Assembly (NCBI RefSeq): GCF_048159605.1
Contig: NZ_JBLREB010000001.1
Coordinates: forward strand, 806,001-870,000
Source of the DNA: Ectobacillus polymachus
Lineage (GTDB): Bacteria; Bacillota; Bacilli; Bacillales; Bacillaceae_G
Direction: 5' to 3'
Length of the DNA stretch: 64,000 bases
Part shown: positions 50,257 to 58,370 of the stretch, in pieces
Position numbering within the stretch: the stretch's first letter is position 1
Layout: each line of letters begins with the position of its first letter
Translations under genes and position numbers: made by a program
The notes under the pieces: model-generated
Told to the model about the DNA's origin: nothing
The model's database searches: none
What the model saw: only the letters and a program-made list of their open reading frames with translations

Positions 50257-53200
50257 ATGGATATAAAAGTAAATGACAAGATGATAAAAGAAATGTGCGG
50301 TACCGTCTCCTTCAAAAGAGGAGAATCTTTTTATCAAGCGAGTAAAGTAACATTTAACCAGTATAGACCTGATTTCTGTGAAGCCACCGTTAATGGAACG
50401 GAAGACTTTCATGTCACAATTGAAGAAGATGCGAAAGGGGTCATTCAGACGAAATGTAGTTGTCCTACGTTACCAAATTTCGGGAAGTGTTGCCAACACA
50501 TTGCGGCCGTTTTAATAGCCATTTATGAACAGCAACGACATGTCGGGGCACAGGGCACGCAATCCAATTATGGAGAGATGACAGAAGACTTCGTGAAGCT
50601 CTTCCGTGAAAAACCCACTCGAACTAGTGGACATCAGCTTCATTTTGAAAAAAGGAAAGTACTTGATGTCAAGTTCACATGTAAACCTTTCTCAATAGGA
50701 AAAGGTCAGTCCTTGTTTGGAATGGAAGTAGCGATTGGTCATACGAAGCTAAAAAATATTCGTGATTTTCTTCAGGACGTAAAACAAGGGGACCCCAGTA
50801 ACATAACCCCTACATTTAGGTATGACCCAAGCCTTCATTGCTTTTTAAACGAATCAGATGCGGTTATTCATCAACTTATCCGGGTCGTTCATGATGAAAA
50901 GGCTTTTTTAGAAGCATTACCGAATCCTTCTGACTGTACAGTTAGTAATCAAACATTACTTATTCCACCATCCACTTGGATGAGACTTATCCCTTTACTC
51001 ACAAAGACCCCGTTGGTAACGATTGAGCATGATGGTCATTCTTTTGAGAGCCTACGAATTCTGGATGGACCACCTCCTATACAGTTTACATTTGAAGAAA
51101 TCGAAGGCGATGATTACCAATTGACGATTAAAGGCTTTGACCGGATGGTCGTTTTGAATTCCTATAGTTCTGTGCTATGTGACGGAATAGTCTTTCGGTT
51201 AGAAGGGCAGGACTGTGAACGATTATCCGAACTAAAGCAAATGCTAGCCTTTCCAGGTACGGATCACATTCCTATTCCTCATGAACAAATTGATTTTTTT
51301 CTAAAAAAAATCGTACCAGGTCTGAAAAGAATTGGCGATGTTCAACTGTCTAAAGTGTTATCTCAAGAGATGATAAAAACACCACTTGTTGCCAAGCTTT
51401 ACTTGGATCGTCTAAAAAATCGACTGCTTGCAGGACTAGAATTTCACTATGAAAATGTCGTGATTCAACCATTGGAAAGCCGAGACATTCCAACAGGACC
51501 AATGATTATTAGAGATCTGGAAAAGGAAGAGGAAATCCTTCAGCTCATGGAGGAGAGTGGATTTTCTACAACAGAAGGCGGTTATTATATGCAAAATGAA
51601 GCATTGGAGTATGAGTTTTTATATCATGTCGTTCCAAAGCTTCATCAGCTCGTCCAAATTTATGCGACAACAGCTGTTCGAAATCGTATCTTGAGAAAGA
51701 ATGCTCATCCAAAAATTAGAGTGAAGATTAAAAAAGAACGAATCAATTGGCTGGAATTTAAATTTGAGATGGACGGTATTGCAGACAAACAGATTCGAGA
51801 GATTTTAGCGGCACTAGAAGAAAAGCAGAAATATTACCGCCTGCAAAATGGATCACTCCTATCTCTCGAGACAAAGGAAATGGAAGAAATCCGTCGTTTT
51901 CTGAAGGAAGTTCCAGTTCAGAAAGATGATTTTGAAGCTAGTCTAAATATGCCTATTATTCAAAGTCTTAAACACCTTGATTTTATTGATGATAGTCAAG
52001 TCTTCACGGTAGAGGAATCGTTCCGTCAGTTTCTTGATAATTTACGTAACCCAGGTAACTTAGATTTCGATGTGCCACAAAGTTTAGATAACATAGTAAG
52101 AGACTACCAAAAACACGGATATAAATGGTTGAAGGTACTTGCTAGTCACGGATTTGGCGGCGTTCTAGCAGATGATATGGGACTTGGCAAAACGTTGCAA
52201 AGTATTACGTTCATTGTTTCTGAGCTTTCCAGCATTCGTGAAAGGGGGCTCCCGGTTCTCATTGTTTGCCCGTCATCCTTAACATATAACTGGTTATATG
52301 AAATAACGAAATTTGCGCCTGATCTTCAAGCAATCGTTATAGACGGGAATAAAGCGGATCGAGAAGAGCTACAAAAGGATACCAAAGATGTAGATGTCAT
52401 GATTACGTCCTACCCGCTACTACGTCGTGATATAAAGGGGTATGAGAACCAAACGTTTCATACTGTTTTCTTTGATGAGGCACAGGCGTTTAAAAATCCA
52501 GTGACCCAAACGGCTCGAGCTGTTAAAAGGATACAGGCAGATAATCGTTTTGGACTTACAGGAACACCAGTGGAAAATTCACTTGAAGAGCTTTGGTCGA
52601 TCTTTCATATTGTCTTCCCACAGCTATTCCAAGGATTAAGGGAATACAGCCATCTTTCAAGGAAAGCAATTGCCAGAAGGGTTCGTCCATTTTTACTTCG
52701 TAGAAGAAAAGCGGATGTGCTTGCCGAGTTACCTGAAAAAATTGAGTCGCTTGAATTATCAGAGCTGCTACCTGAACAAAAGAAACTCTATACTGCATAT
52801 TTGGCGAAGCTACGCCATGATACATTGAAGCACCTCGACAAGGACACTATTCGAAAAAATCGTATTAAAATTTTAGCGGGATTGACGAGATTGCGACAAA
52901 TTTGTTGTCACCCTGCCTTGTTTGTAGAAGGCTACAAGGGAAGCTCAGCAAAATACGAGCAGCTGCTACAAATAGTAGAGGAATCAAGACTTTCTGGAAG
53001 AAGAGTGTTGATATTCTCCCAATTTACGAAAATGCTTGAGCTGATAGGCAGAGAGATAACAATGCGAGGTCAAACGTATTTCTATCTTGATGGACAAACC
53101 CCTTCAGAAAAACGAGTGGAAATCTGCAATCGATTTAATGATGGTGAACGAGATTTGTTTCTTATTTCCTTAAAAGCAGGAGGTACAGGACTAAACCTAA

Positions 53201-53457
53201 CAGGTGCAGATACAGTTATCTTATATGACCTTTGGTGGAATCCTGCGGTCGAGGAGCAAGCAGCAGACCGAGCTCATCGAATGGGTCAAAAACATGCTGT
53301 ACAGGTTATCAAGCTTGTTGCCCATGGCACAATTGAAGAAAAGATGAACGAGCTCCAAGAAAAAAAGAGAGATCTCATTGCAGACATTATTGATTTTGAA
53401 GAAAAAGCGTCCACAACTTTAACCGAAGAGGATATTCGTGAAATTTTGATGGTATAA
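50257..53457 (+). CDS. SNF2-family DEAD/DEAH helicase with SWIM zinc finger
   Basis: This 1066-residue protein has a SWIM zinc finger near residues 60-90 (CSCPTLPNFGKCCQHIAAVL), a bacterial SNF2-associated middle region, and a two-lobe SNF2 ATPase: Walker A ADDMGLGKTLQS (about 635-646), DEAQ box at FFDEAQAFKN, and C-lobe motifs IFSQFTKMLELIG, SLKAGGTGLNLT and ADRAHRMGQ. It is a DNA-dependent translocase, probably acting in DNA or transcription-complex remodelling. I start at the ATG at 50257 after AAGGAG; a GTG 24 codons earlier lacks a site. It is monocistronic with a terminator. Confidence 0.92.
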   Translation: MDIKVNDKMIKEMCGTVSFKRGESFYQASKVTFNQYRPDFCEATVNGTEDFHVTIEEDAKGVIQTKCSCPTLPNFGKCCQHIAAVLIAIYEQQRHVGAQGTQSNYGEMTEDFVKLFREKPTRTSGHQLHFEKRKVLDVKFTCKPFSIGKGQSLFGMEVAIGHTKLKNIRDFLQDVKQGDPSNITPTFRYDPSLHCFLNESDAVIHQLIRVVHDEKAFLEALPNPSDCTVSNQTLLIPPSTWMRLIPLLTKTPLVTIEHDGHSFESLRILDGPPPIQFTFEEIEGDDYQLTIKGFDRMVVLNSYSSVLCDGIVFRLEGQDCERLSELKQMLAFPGTDHIPIPHEQIDFFLKKIVPGLKRIGDVQLSKVLSQEMIKTPLVAKLYLDRLKNRLLAGLEFHYENVVIQPLESRDIPTGPMIIRDLEKEEEILQLMEESGFSTTEGGYYMQNEALEYEFLYHVVPKLHQLVQIYATTAVRNRILRKNAHPKIRVKIKKERINWLEFKFEMDGIADKQIREILAALEEKQKYYRLQNGSLLSLETKEMEEIRRFLKEVPVQKDDFEASLNMPIIQSLKHLDFIDDSQVFTVEESFRQFLDNLRNPGNLDFDVPQSLDNIVRDYQKHGYKWLKVLASHGFGGVLADDMGLGKTLQSITFIVSELSSIRERGLPVLIVCPSSLTYNWLYEITKFAPDLQAIVIDGNKADREELQKDTKDVDVMITSYPLLRRDIKGYENQTFHTVFFDEAQAFKNPVTQTARAVKRIQADNRFGLTGTPVENSLEELWSIFHIVFPQLFQGLREYSHLSRKAIARRVRPFLLRRRKADVLAELPEKIESLELSELLPEQKKLYTAYLAKLRHDTLKHLDKDTIRKNRIKILAGLTRLRQICCHPALFVEGYKGSSAKYEQLLQIVEESRLSGRRVLIFSQFTKMLELIGREITMRGQTYFYLDGQTPSEKRVEICNRFNDGERDLFLISLKAGGTGLNLTGADTVILYDLWWNPAVEEQAADRAHRMGQKHAVQVIKLVAHGTIEEKMNELQEKKRDLIADIIDFEEKASTTLTEEDIREILMV

Positions 53458-53494
53458 ATATAGACTTATCTTTTTTGATAATAAATAAAACAGA

Positions 53495-53526
53495 GGCACT
53501 ACTATCGTACCGTGTAGTGCCTTTTA
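53495..53526 (+). terminator. terminator after the SNF2 helicase gene
   Basis: GGCACTAC and GTAGTGCC form an 8-bp stem around 11 bases, followed by TTTTATC. Confidence 0.8.
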
Positions 53527-53594
53527 TCAGCTTCTTGTATAATGGAATAAGTTTATAGCTGTAATCTAATGTGATTCAAAAGGAGGAAAATTCA

Positions 53595-53915
53595 ATGCTA
53601 GTTGTTACAACTGAAAATATTACAGGGTACAAGGTAGTAGAAGTAAAAGGTCAGGCTTTTGGATTAATTGTAAGAAGTCGTGGATTAGGTGGAAACATAA
53701 TGGCTGGGTTAAGAAGTCTAATAGGTGGAGAAATTCATGAGTACACAGCAATGCTTGAAGATGCACGTAAACAAGCAATAGACCGACTAGTTAAAAATGC
53801 AACTGCAATGGGAGCAAATGCAGTGGTAATGATGAGATTTGACTCTAGCGAGATTGGTCAGAATATGAGTGAAGTATTAGCATTTGGCACCGCAGTTGTA
53901 ATTGAGAAGGAATAA
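53595..53915 (+). CDS. YbjQ family (DUF74, putative heavy-metal-binding) protein
   Basis: This 106-residue protein shows the YbjQ pattern TTENITGYKVVEVKGQAFGL, RGLGGNIMAGLRSLIGGEIH, YTAMLEDARKQAIDRLVKNA and GANAVVMMRFD. Family proteins form pentameric barrels and are annotated as putative heavy-metal binding, without a proven role. AAGGAGG precedes the ATG at 53595. A small membrane protein gene follows after five bases, so the two form an operon. Confidence 0.9.
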   Translation: MLVVTTENITGYKVVEVKGQAFGLIVRSRGLGGNIMAGLRSLIGGEIHEYTAMLEDARKQAIDRLVKNATAMGANAVVMMRFDSSEIGQNMSEVLAFGTAVVIEKE

Positions 53916-53920
53916 TTAAT

Positions 53921-54154
53921 ATGCACATATTTGATATTTATGCTTTTGTTGAAGTAGGAATTTTAATCTTTGCTGTTATTTCCTTAGTATTTTTGGATAA
54001 GAGATATAGAAAAAATCATGGTTCAACTATCCCAAATGGGTTTAAGAGGACTGAAGAAGTAACCATAGACCCAAACACTAATAAAAAACTCAGAGTTTAC
54101 TATAACCCTACTACTGGTGAGAGATTTTATCACGAAGAGGATAATGATAGATAA
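53921..54154 (+). CDS. small single-pass membrane protein
   Basis: This 77-residue protein has one hydrophobic helix (VEVGILIFAVISLVFL, residues about 9-24) and a polar C-terminal region that ends KLRVYYNPTTGERFYHEEDN. The short motif YYNPTTGERFY resembles repeats seen in small Bacillus proteins of unknown function. AAGGAAT precedes the ATG. It is coupled to the YbjQ gene upstream, so the two may work together at the membrane. Function unknown. Confidence 0.75.
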   Translation: MHIFDIYAFVEVGILIFAVISLVFLDKRYRKNHGSTIPNGFKRTEEVTIDPNTNKKLRVYYNPTTGERFYHEEDNDR

Positions 54155-54398
54155 ATTTTCTCGAATGTTTGTAGAGAAGTAAAAGATATTATTTCATATT
54201 CTTCTTATTAGACGAACGAAAGGTATCTATTTGAAGCCTTTTAATTTAGTTGCAATACCAACACTATACTAAAAGAGCCGTAGAAAAAAATAAATTCTCT
54301 GGCCTACAAAAATATCCTCACTTAGCACTATCATAGAGAACCGTATCACAAGTTAAATATAGTAATCAAATTGTACAATACCTTGATCTTCAACAATC
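54155..54398. other. intergenic segment without a gene
   Basis: A+T-rich DNA between convergent genes, with no supported coding frame. It leads into the terminator at 54399. Confidence 0.35.
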
Positions 54399-54433
54399 GA
54401 GCGCAATTCCAGAATAAGAACTGCGCTCTTTCT
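54399..54433 (+). terminator. terminator of the YbjQ operon
   Basis: GAGCGCA and TGCGCTC, extended by TTC/GAA across one mismatch, form the stem, followed by TTTCTG. It lies between convergent genes. Confidence 0.65.
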
Positions 54434-54481
54434 GTATGTTAAGGGCCAGCTTGTGTATCCTTAAAAATGGACGGTTATTTT

Positions 54482-54922
54482 TTAACGTGAAATCGCTCTT
54501 TTAAAAAGCCCCCTAAATTTCTCCCTATCTTCTAATGTAAATGGTTTTGGTCCCTTTGTACGCTTTCCGCTTTTTCGAGCCATTGCACTAAAATAACGTG
54601 TTTGTAATAATTGGTCAATGTTTTCATTTGTATAGCTAAAGCCTATATGGTGAAGAACCGTACATCCTTTTGCTAAACCTAGCGAAGCAAGACCATAATC
54701 TTGCGTAACAATTATATCTCCTATTTCTACTAACTTTATAATCCGATAATCCGCAGCATCTGCTCCAGAATCAACATAAATGGTTTCCACTCCTGATGGT
54801 TGTTCCGCATTAGAAAAATGAGAAAAGCTAGTAACAAGGATAACAGGAATTTCCGCATTCGTACCTTCAGAGATGATAATATCTTTTACCGGGCAAGCAT
54901 CTGCATCAACATAAATTTTCAT
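54482..54922 (-). CDS. YaiI/YqxD family protein (UPF0178)
   Basis: This 146-residue PIN-like protein begins MKIYVDADACPVKDIIISEG, the UPF0178 signature with acidic residues that would form a nuclease-like site, and continues VDSGADAADYRIIKLVEIGD, IIVTQDYGLASLGLAKG and LLQTRYFSAMARKSGKRTKG. The conserved aspartates suggest an RNA- or DNA-processing role, not proven. I start at the ATG at 54922, preceded by GGGAGAG; the in-frame start five codons earlier has no site. It is monocistronic. Confidence 0.9.
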   Translation of the reverse strand: MKIYVDADACPVKDIIISEGTNAEIPVILVTSFSHFSNAEQPSGVETIYVDSGADAADYRIIKLVEIGDIIVTQDYGLASLGLAKGCTVLHHIGFSYTNENIDQLLQTRYFSAMARKSGKRTKGPKPFTLEDREKFRGLFKRAISR

Positions 54923-55208
54923 CTTTATCTCTCCCATAAATCAGTTCGAATTGATAGTGATAATAACGGCAGATTAGGATTTTGTCAAACGATGAAGATG
55001 CTTAAGCAAAAATCATTTTTAAAAATCGTATATTGATTTTAGCTATTCGGTATATAAAAAGTAAGGAAAGTAGCATCTGGCAAAGGATGAGAAGAAGGTG
55101 TATATTAATTCAGCTTAATTACAAATTAAAAATAATAATTTTATTTGATCAAAAAATACAAGTATACTAAAGTCAGTTAATTCGCAATAGTTAATTTATT
55201 ACTTAGAA
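54923..55208. other. divergent control region
   Basis: DNA between the UPF0178 gene and the cupin gene. The A+T-rich stretch at 55100-55200 probably holds the cupin promoter. No gene is visible. Confidence 0.35.
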
Positions 55209-55222
55209 TGAAAGCGCTAACA
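55209..55222 (+). promoter_or_regulatory. catabolite-responsive element (cre) before the cupin gene
   Basis: TGAAAGCGCTAACA fits the Bacillus cre consensus TGWAARCGYTWNCW at every position. It lies 45 bases before the cupin GTG, so CcpA would probably repress the gene when preferred sugars are present. Confidence 0.75.
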
Positions 55223-55266
55223 ATTTGCGAATGGCGATTATCTTTCATTGGAAGAGGGGGATATAA

Positions 55267-55737
55267 GTGAGTAATGTAAAAAAAGATGTTGTAGCATTTA
55301 ATGCCAATCATGTTAATCCAGACGATTTGCCTTGGGTTCCTTATTTTGGAGATGCGCAATTTAAGCTGCTTAAAGTAAACCCGGTGACAGGACAAAATAT
55401 TACCATATTAAAAGTTCCCGCTGGTATGCAACTACCTGCTCATTTTCATCCTGGTGCAGTCATTGTTTATACCATCAAGGGAGCATGGAGGTATATTGAG
55501 AATGATTGGATCTCCAGAGAGGGTGATCTCGTATATGAACCTGCTGGCTCCAAACATACACCACAAGGCTTAGGGGATGAAGACGTTATTACGTTCAATA
55601 TAGTAGAAGGAACATTAGACTATTTGGGTGAGAATGGCGAAATTATTGCGAGAGATAATTGGGAATCATTCCTGAAAAGATACCATGACTACTGTGCGGT
55701 CGAAGGAATCGAACCTGTAGATGTGACTAAATTCTAA
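55267..55737 (+). CDS. cupin, 2,4'-dihydroxyacetophenone dioxygenase-like
   Basis: This 156-residue cupin matches the 2,4'-dihydroxyacetophenone dioxygenase/ChrR-like group. The metal motif is PAHFHPGAVIVYTIKG with two His plus Glu/His further on (LVYEPAGSKHTPQG). The start is a GTG at 55267 after GAGGGGGATATAA. A cre site upstream indicates carbon-catabolite control. Next to a LysR regulator and a broken dioxygenase-like gene, it may belong to an aromatic or organic-acid catabolic locus that has partly decayed. The substrate is unproven. Confidence 0.82.
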   Translation: MSNVKKDVVAFNANHVNPDDLPWVPYFGDAQFKLLKVNPVTGQNITILKVPAGMQLPAHFHPGAVIVYTIKGAWRYIENDWISREGDLVYEPAGSKHTPQGLGDEDVITFNIVEGTLDYLGENGEIIARDNWESFLKRYHDYCAVEGIEPVDVTKF

Positions 55738-55740
55738 AGT

Positions 55741-55788
55741 AAAAAAGAGAAGCTCAGGGTCCAGTGCGACCGAGATGCTTCTCTTTTT
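55741..55788. terminator. bidirectional terminator between cupin and LysR genes
   Basis: AAAAAAGAGAAGC and GCTTCTCTTTTTT form a 13-bp stem around 22 bases. A/T tracts on both sides serve both convergent genes. Confidence 0.85.
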
Positions 55789-55794
55789 TCTTTT

Positions 55795-56700
55795 TCAATT
55801 CTTTATAATTTCAGATTTTAGAAGATGAATATATTTGTTGGCAAAAGTAGATAAATGCTTAACCTCTGATCGAACCAACCCGATAGAAATATTTACAGGC
55901 CCATGATTCGCAAAATCAATGGGAATGATATCACCCTTTATAACAGGAGGATAATTTTTCATTAGGAAATCAGCAGAAAATGTAATTGCTAAACCTTCAA
56001 TAACGGCTTGGAGAACTCCATCCATATTATGGGCTCTAAATAAAATTTTCAAGGGCCTGTACTTTTTAAAGAAATCTTGCACAAAAAAATGCATTAATGC
56101 ACTGTTATAGGTGACTAGAGTCTGATCCAGTAGATCTTGCGGAGTTATCGTATTAAGAAATGCTAAGGGAGAGTGCTTAGAAACATATACTTTCGGTTTT
56201 CCTTCAAGTAGTGCTTCAAAAGCGATTCCTTCCATGTTGATGTTCAAATCCGTTGAATACGTAATCAGTCCGATGTCGGTCTTATGCTGACGAACATCTT
56301 CAATCACAGTAGGAGCCCATTTTTCAGTAACTTCAACATTTACGTGTGGATAATCGTGTCTAAAAGCGGCAATAGCTTTTACTAAAAACGTTGTCATTCC
56401 GGGGGCGGAAGATACCTGTAGTTCTCCCACTTCCGTAGAGGTTAATGAATTAGCTGTCTCTTTCATTTCTTCCATCTTTCTCAGCACTTCATAAGCTTGT
56501 TTCAGAATGATTCTGCCTTCATCAGTTGGTACTGCACCATGTCCCCGTGATCGATTAAAAATTTTTAGTCCCAACTCTTTTTCTAAGCTGGTAATAGACT
56601 GACTGATACCGGATTGGGTCACATGAAGATTCTGTGCAGCTATAGATAAAGAATTGTGTTTTGCTACTTCCGCAATATATTGCAAATGTTCAAAGTTCAT
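55795..56700 (-). CDS. LysR-family transcriptional regulator
   Basis: This 301-residue regulator has the N-terminal LysR helix-turn-helix (EHLQYIAEVAKHNSLSIAAQ, LHVTQSGISQSITSLEKELG, LKIFNRSRG) and a periplasmic-binding-like effector domain (from about residue 90). AGGGTGA precedes the ATG at 56700. LysR proteins usually control the divergent neighbour, here a truncated dioxygenase-like gene at 56878, and possibly the convergent cupin. With its target broken, the regulator may be orphaned. Confidence 0.9.
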   Translation of the reverse strand: MNFEHLQYIAEVAKHNSLSIAAQNLHVTQSGISQSITSLEKELGLKIFNRSRGHGAVPTDEGRIILKQAYEVLRKMEEMKETANSLTSTEVGELQVSSAPGMTTFLVKAIAAFRHDYPHVNVEVTEKWAPTVIEDVRQHKTDIGLITYSTDLNINMEGIAFEALLEGKPKVYVSKHSPLAFLNTITPQDLLDQTLVTYNSALMHFFVQDFFKKYRPLKILFRAHNMDGVLQAVIEGLAITFSADFLMKNYPPVIKGDIIPIDFANHGPVNISIGLVRSEVKHLSTFANKYIHLLKSEIIKN

Positions 56701-56877
56701 GGCGGTTCACCCTATTTCAACATTAGTAATACTTACTTGCAAGTAAAATTCTGTAATTTTATTTAAATACAATTGATGAGTATAATCAAGATAAAATTCA
56801 AAATAATACCAATTGTAACGATAATCATCATTTGCTAACCTCTAAAATTTAGTGCAGAGAATGAAGGAGGATTATTT

Positions 56878-56991
56878 ATGGGATCCATCTTAATGGAAAA
56901 AATTCAAGGACCAGTAGAATGGAAAGGGAGATTATTTGTGCGAAAAAACGATTTCAGTGGTCTCATTTTTCGTCAGCACTTTTATTCTTAA
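56878..56991 (+). pseudogene. N-terminal remnant of a TauD/TfdA-like dioxygenase gene
   Basis: AAGGAGG precedes an ATG at 56878. The peptide MGSILMEKIQGPVEWKGRLF resembles the N-terminus of TauD/TfdA-type 2-oxoglutarate-dependent dioxygenases, where a GPxxWKG block is common. Ten residues later the frame enters dispersed repeat B and stops at 56991, leaving 37 codons instead of roughly 300. Divergent orientation from LysR is typical of a regulated target. The family call rests on about 20 residues and is tentative. Confidence 0.5.
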
Positions 56992-57060
56992 GGATGAACT
57001 ATTACAAAATTTCATTTACCATATTATGTAATATGATGATAGTAGTCGAAAAATACTACT
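56971..57060 (+). repeat. dispersed repeat, copy B
   Basis: About 90 bases beginning CGTCAGCACTTTTATTCTTA align with copy A at 36296. It begins exactly where the dioxygenase-like remnant loses its coding character. Confidence 0.65.
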
Positions 57061-57633
57061 AATAAACTATCTCATTTCTTCTCCTGCAAAAACGACCTTT
57101 AAACCTTGAAATTTGAAAGATAAATAGATATCTTGGAAATAAAATGCGATGGTAATTAGATTGAATGGCAAGGAAAATACGGTGAGCTCCTGGGCTGCCA
57201 GCAATTATCCCGAGTAGGGGTAGCGTCAGGAAAATGAGGATTTACAACGTTAGGTATCGATCCTTATTTCAATAGTGTTTACTCTATTGAGATTGTGAAG
57301 GTTTCTATTTAAACTAAAGAGCAGTTTAGTTTAACAAGCACACTGCAACCACACTTAATCATAGACGATTAAGAGAAAGTGTTTTACCGAAAAAATTGCT
57401 AAAACTCAGCTACCATTTTTTGTGTTATGTTAAAGCTATAAAAATACAAATGAGGTGGTAGCTTTGAAGATTACTATGGAGATGAGTAAAGGTGCTGCCC
57501 TTTTAATTTTTTGATAGAACAGAAAAAAATTTGTCGTTCAGGAGAAGAATTGACAAAATTTTTAACTATTGTTGTTTAGAATGGTATATATCAGCTTGAG
57601 AATTAGTGAAATAACAATATTAGGGGGATTACT
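57061..57633. other. intergenic region with decayed sequence
   Basis: About 570 bases without an intact frame. It contains AAACTAAAGAGCAGTTTAG at 57311, another member of the short dispersed repeat family. Confidence 0.4.
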
Positions 57634-57909
57634 ATGTTTAAAATTATACAAACGAATCAGTATGATGGCTATTATAATATTGTGTTTACATTTAAAGATG
57701 AGTGTTTCTTGGCTGCTGGGGAGTATGAGAATGATCAAATCCAGTTACATATTCTTGATTCTATTGATCAAAAAGATATAAAAGAAAATATGCTTAAAAC
57801 TGATTATATCTGTTATTATTCGTTATTTTACGATGTAGAAGGCCATGAGGTGCTTCAATATATAGAAGAAGTATTATCGACAGGATTGGATCAAGAACTT
57901 GTAAGTTAA
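57634..57909 (+). CDS. small hypothetical protein
   Basis: This 91-residue acidic protein begins MFKIIQTNQYDGYYNIVFTF and contains IQLHILDSIDQKDIKENMLK and EVLQYIEEVLSTGLDQELVS. There is no signal peptide or membrane segment, and I do not recognise the family. TAGGGGGATTACT before the ATG is a good ribosome binding site, and a clear terminator follows at 57947, so it is probably a real single-gene unit. Confidence 0.65.
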   Translation: MFKIIQTNQYDGYYNIVFTFKDECFLAAGEYENDQIQLHILDSIDQKDIKENMLKTDYICYYSLFYDVEGHEVLQYIEEVLSTGLDQELVS

Positions 57910-57946
57910 TAAAATTATACAATTCGAACTCTTCGCTTTCTATCAG

Positions 57947-57977
57947 GCTGTCGAGAACTCCTCGACAGCTATTGTTT
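57947..57977 (+). terminator. terminator of the small hypothetical gene
   Basis: GCTGTCGAG and CTCGACAGC form a perfect 9-bp stem with a 5-base loop, followed by TATTGTTTT. Confidence 0.8.
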
Positions 57978-58370
57978 TCATCTAATCACCGATTCACTCT
58001 CTATTCAAGATGTAGTTTCCATAGGAAAACTGGCATTGGCGCTTTCCTGTAATAAGGAAAGTGCTTTTTCCATTTTATGGCCAGATTGTGGAAGAACATT
58101 TTTATTTGCGTTGTGAAGATTGTGAAGAAATACACTTAAGCTAACGGAGCAAGTGCGATCAGATGTTATCTCCCCTTTGGATAGCTAAATCAAACCAGAT
58201 TTGATTCAGAATGCAATAATTGAATTTTTTAACCAAATGGAACTGTTGGTTCTAAATTGATAATTAGAATTGCGGAGATTCCACATATATTTGCGTGATT
58301 AGGGGAGGATCTCGGCTTATAATGAGACTAACAGGATAAATATGGAAAGAATTTCCGAAAGGAGTATTCA
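57978..58370. other. intergenic region before the sensor kinase
   Basis: Almost 400 bases without a supported gene. CTTAAGCTAACGGAGCAAGT at 58135 belongs to the short dispersed repeat family. The kinase promoter was not identified. Confidence 0.4.

Noticed and set aside
57550..57580. TTGACA and TAGAAT as a promoter for the 91-residue gene
   Set aside because: The two hexamers are 21 bases apart, too far for a normal SigA promoter.
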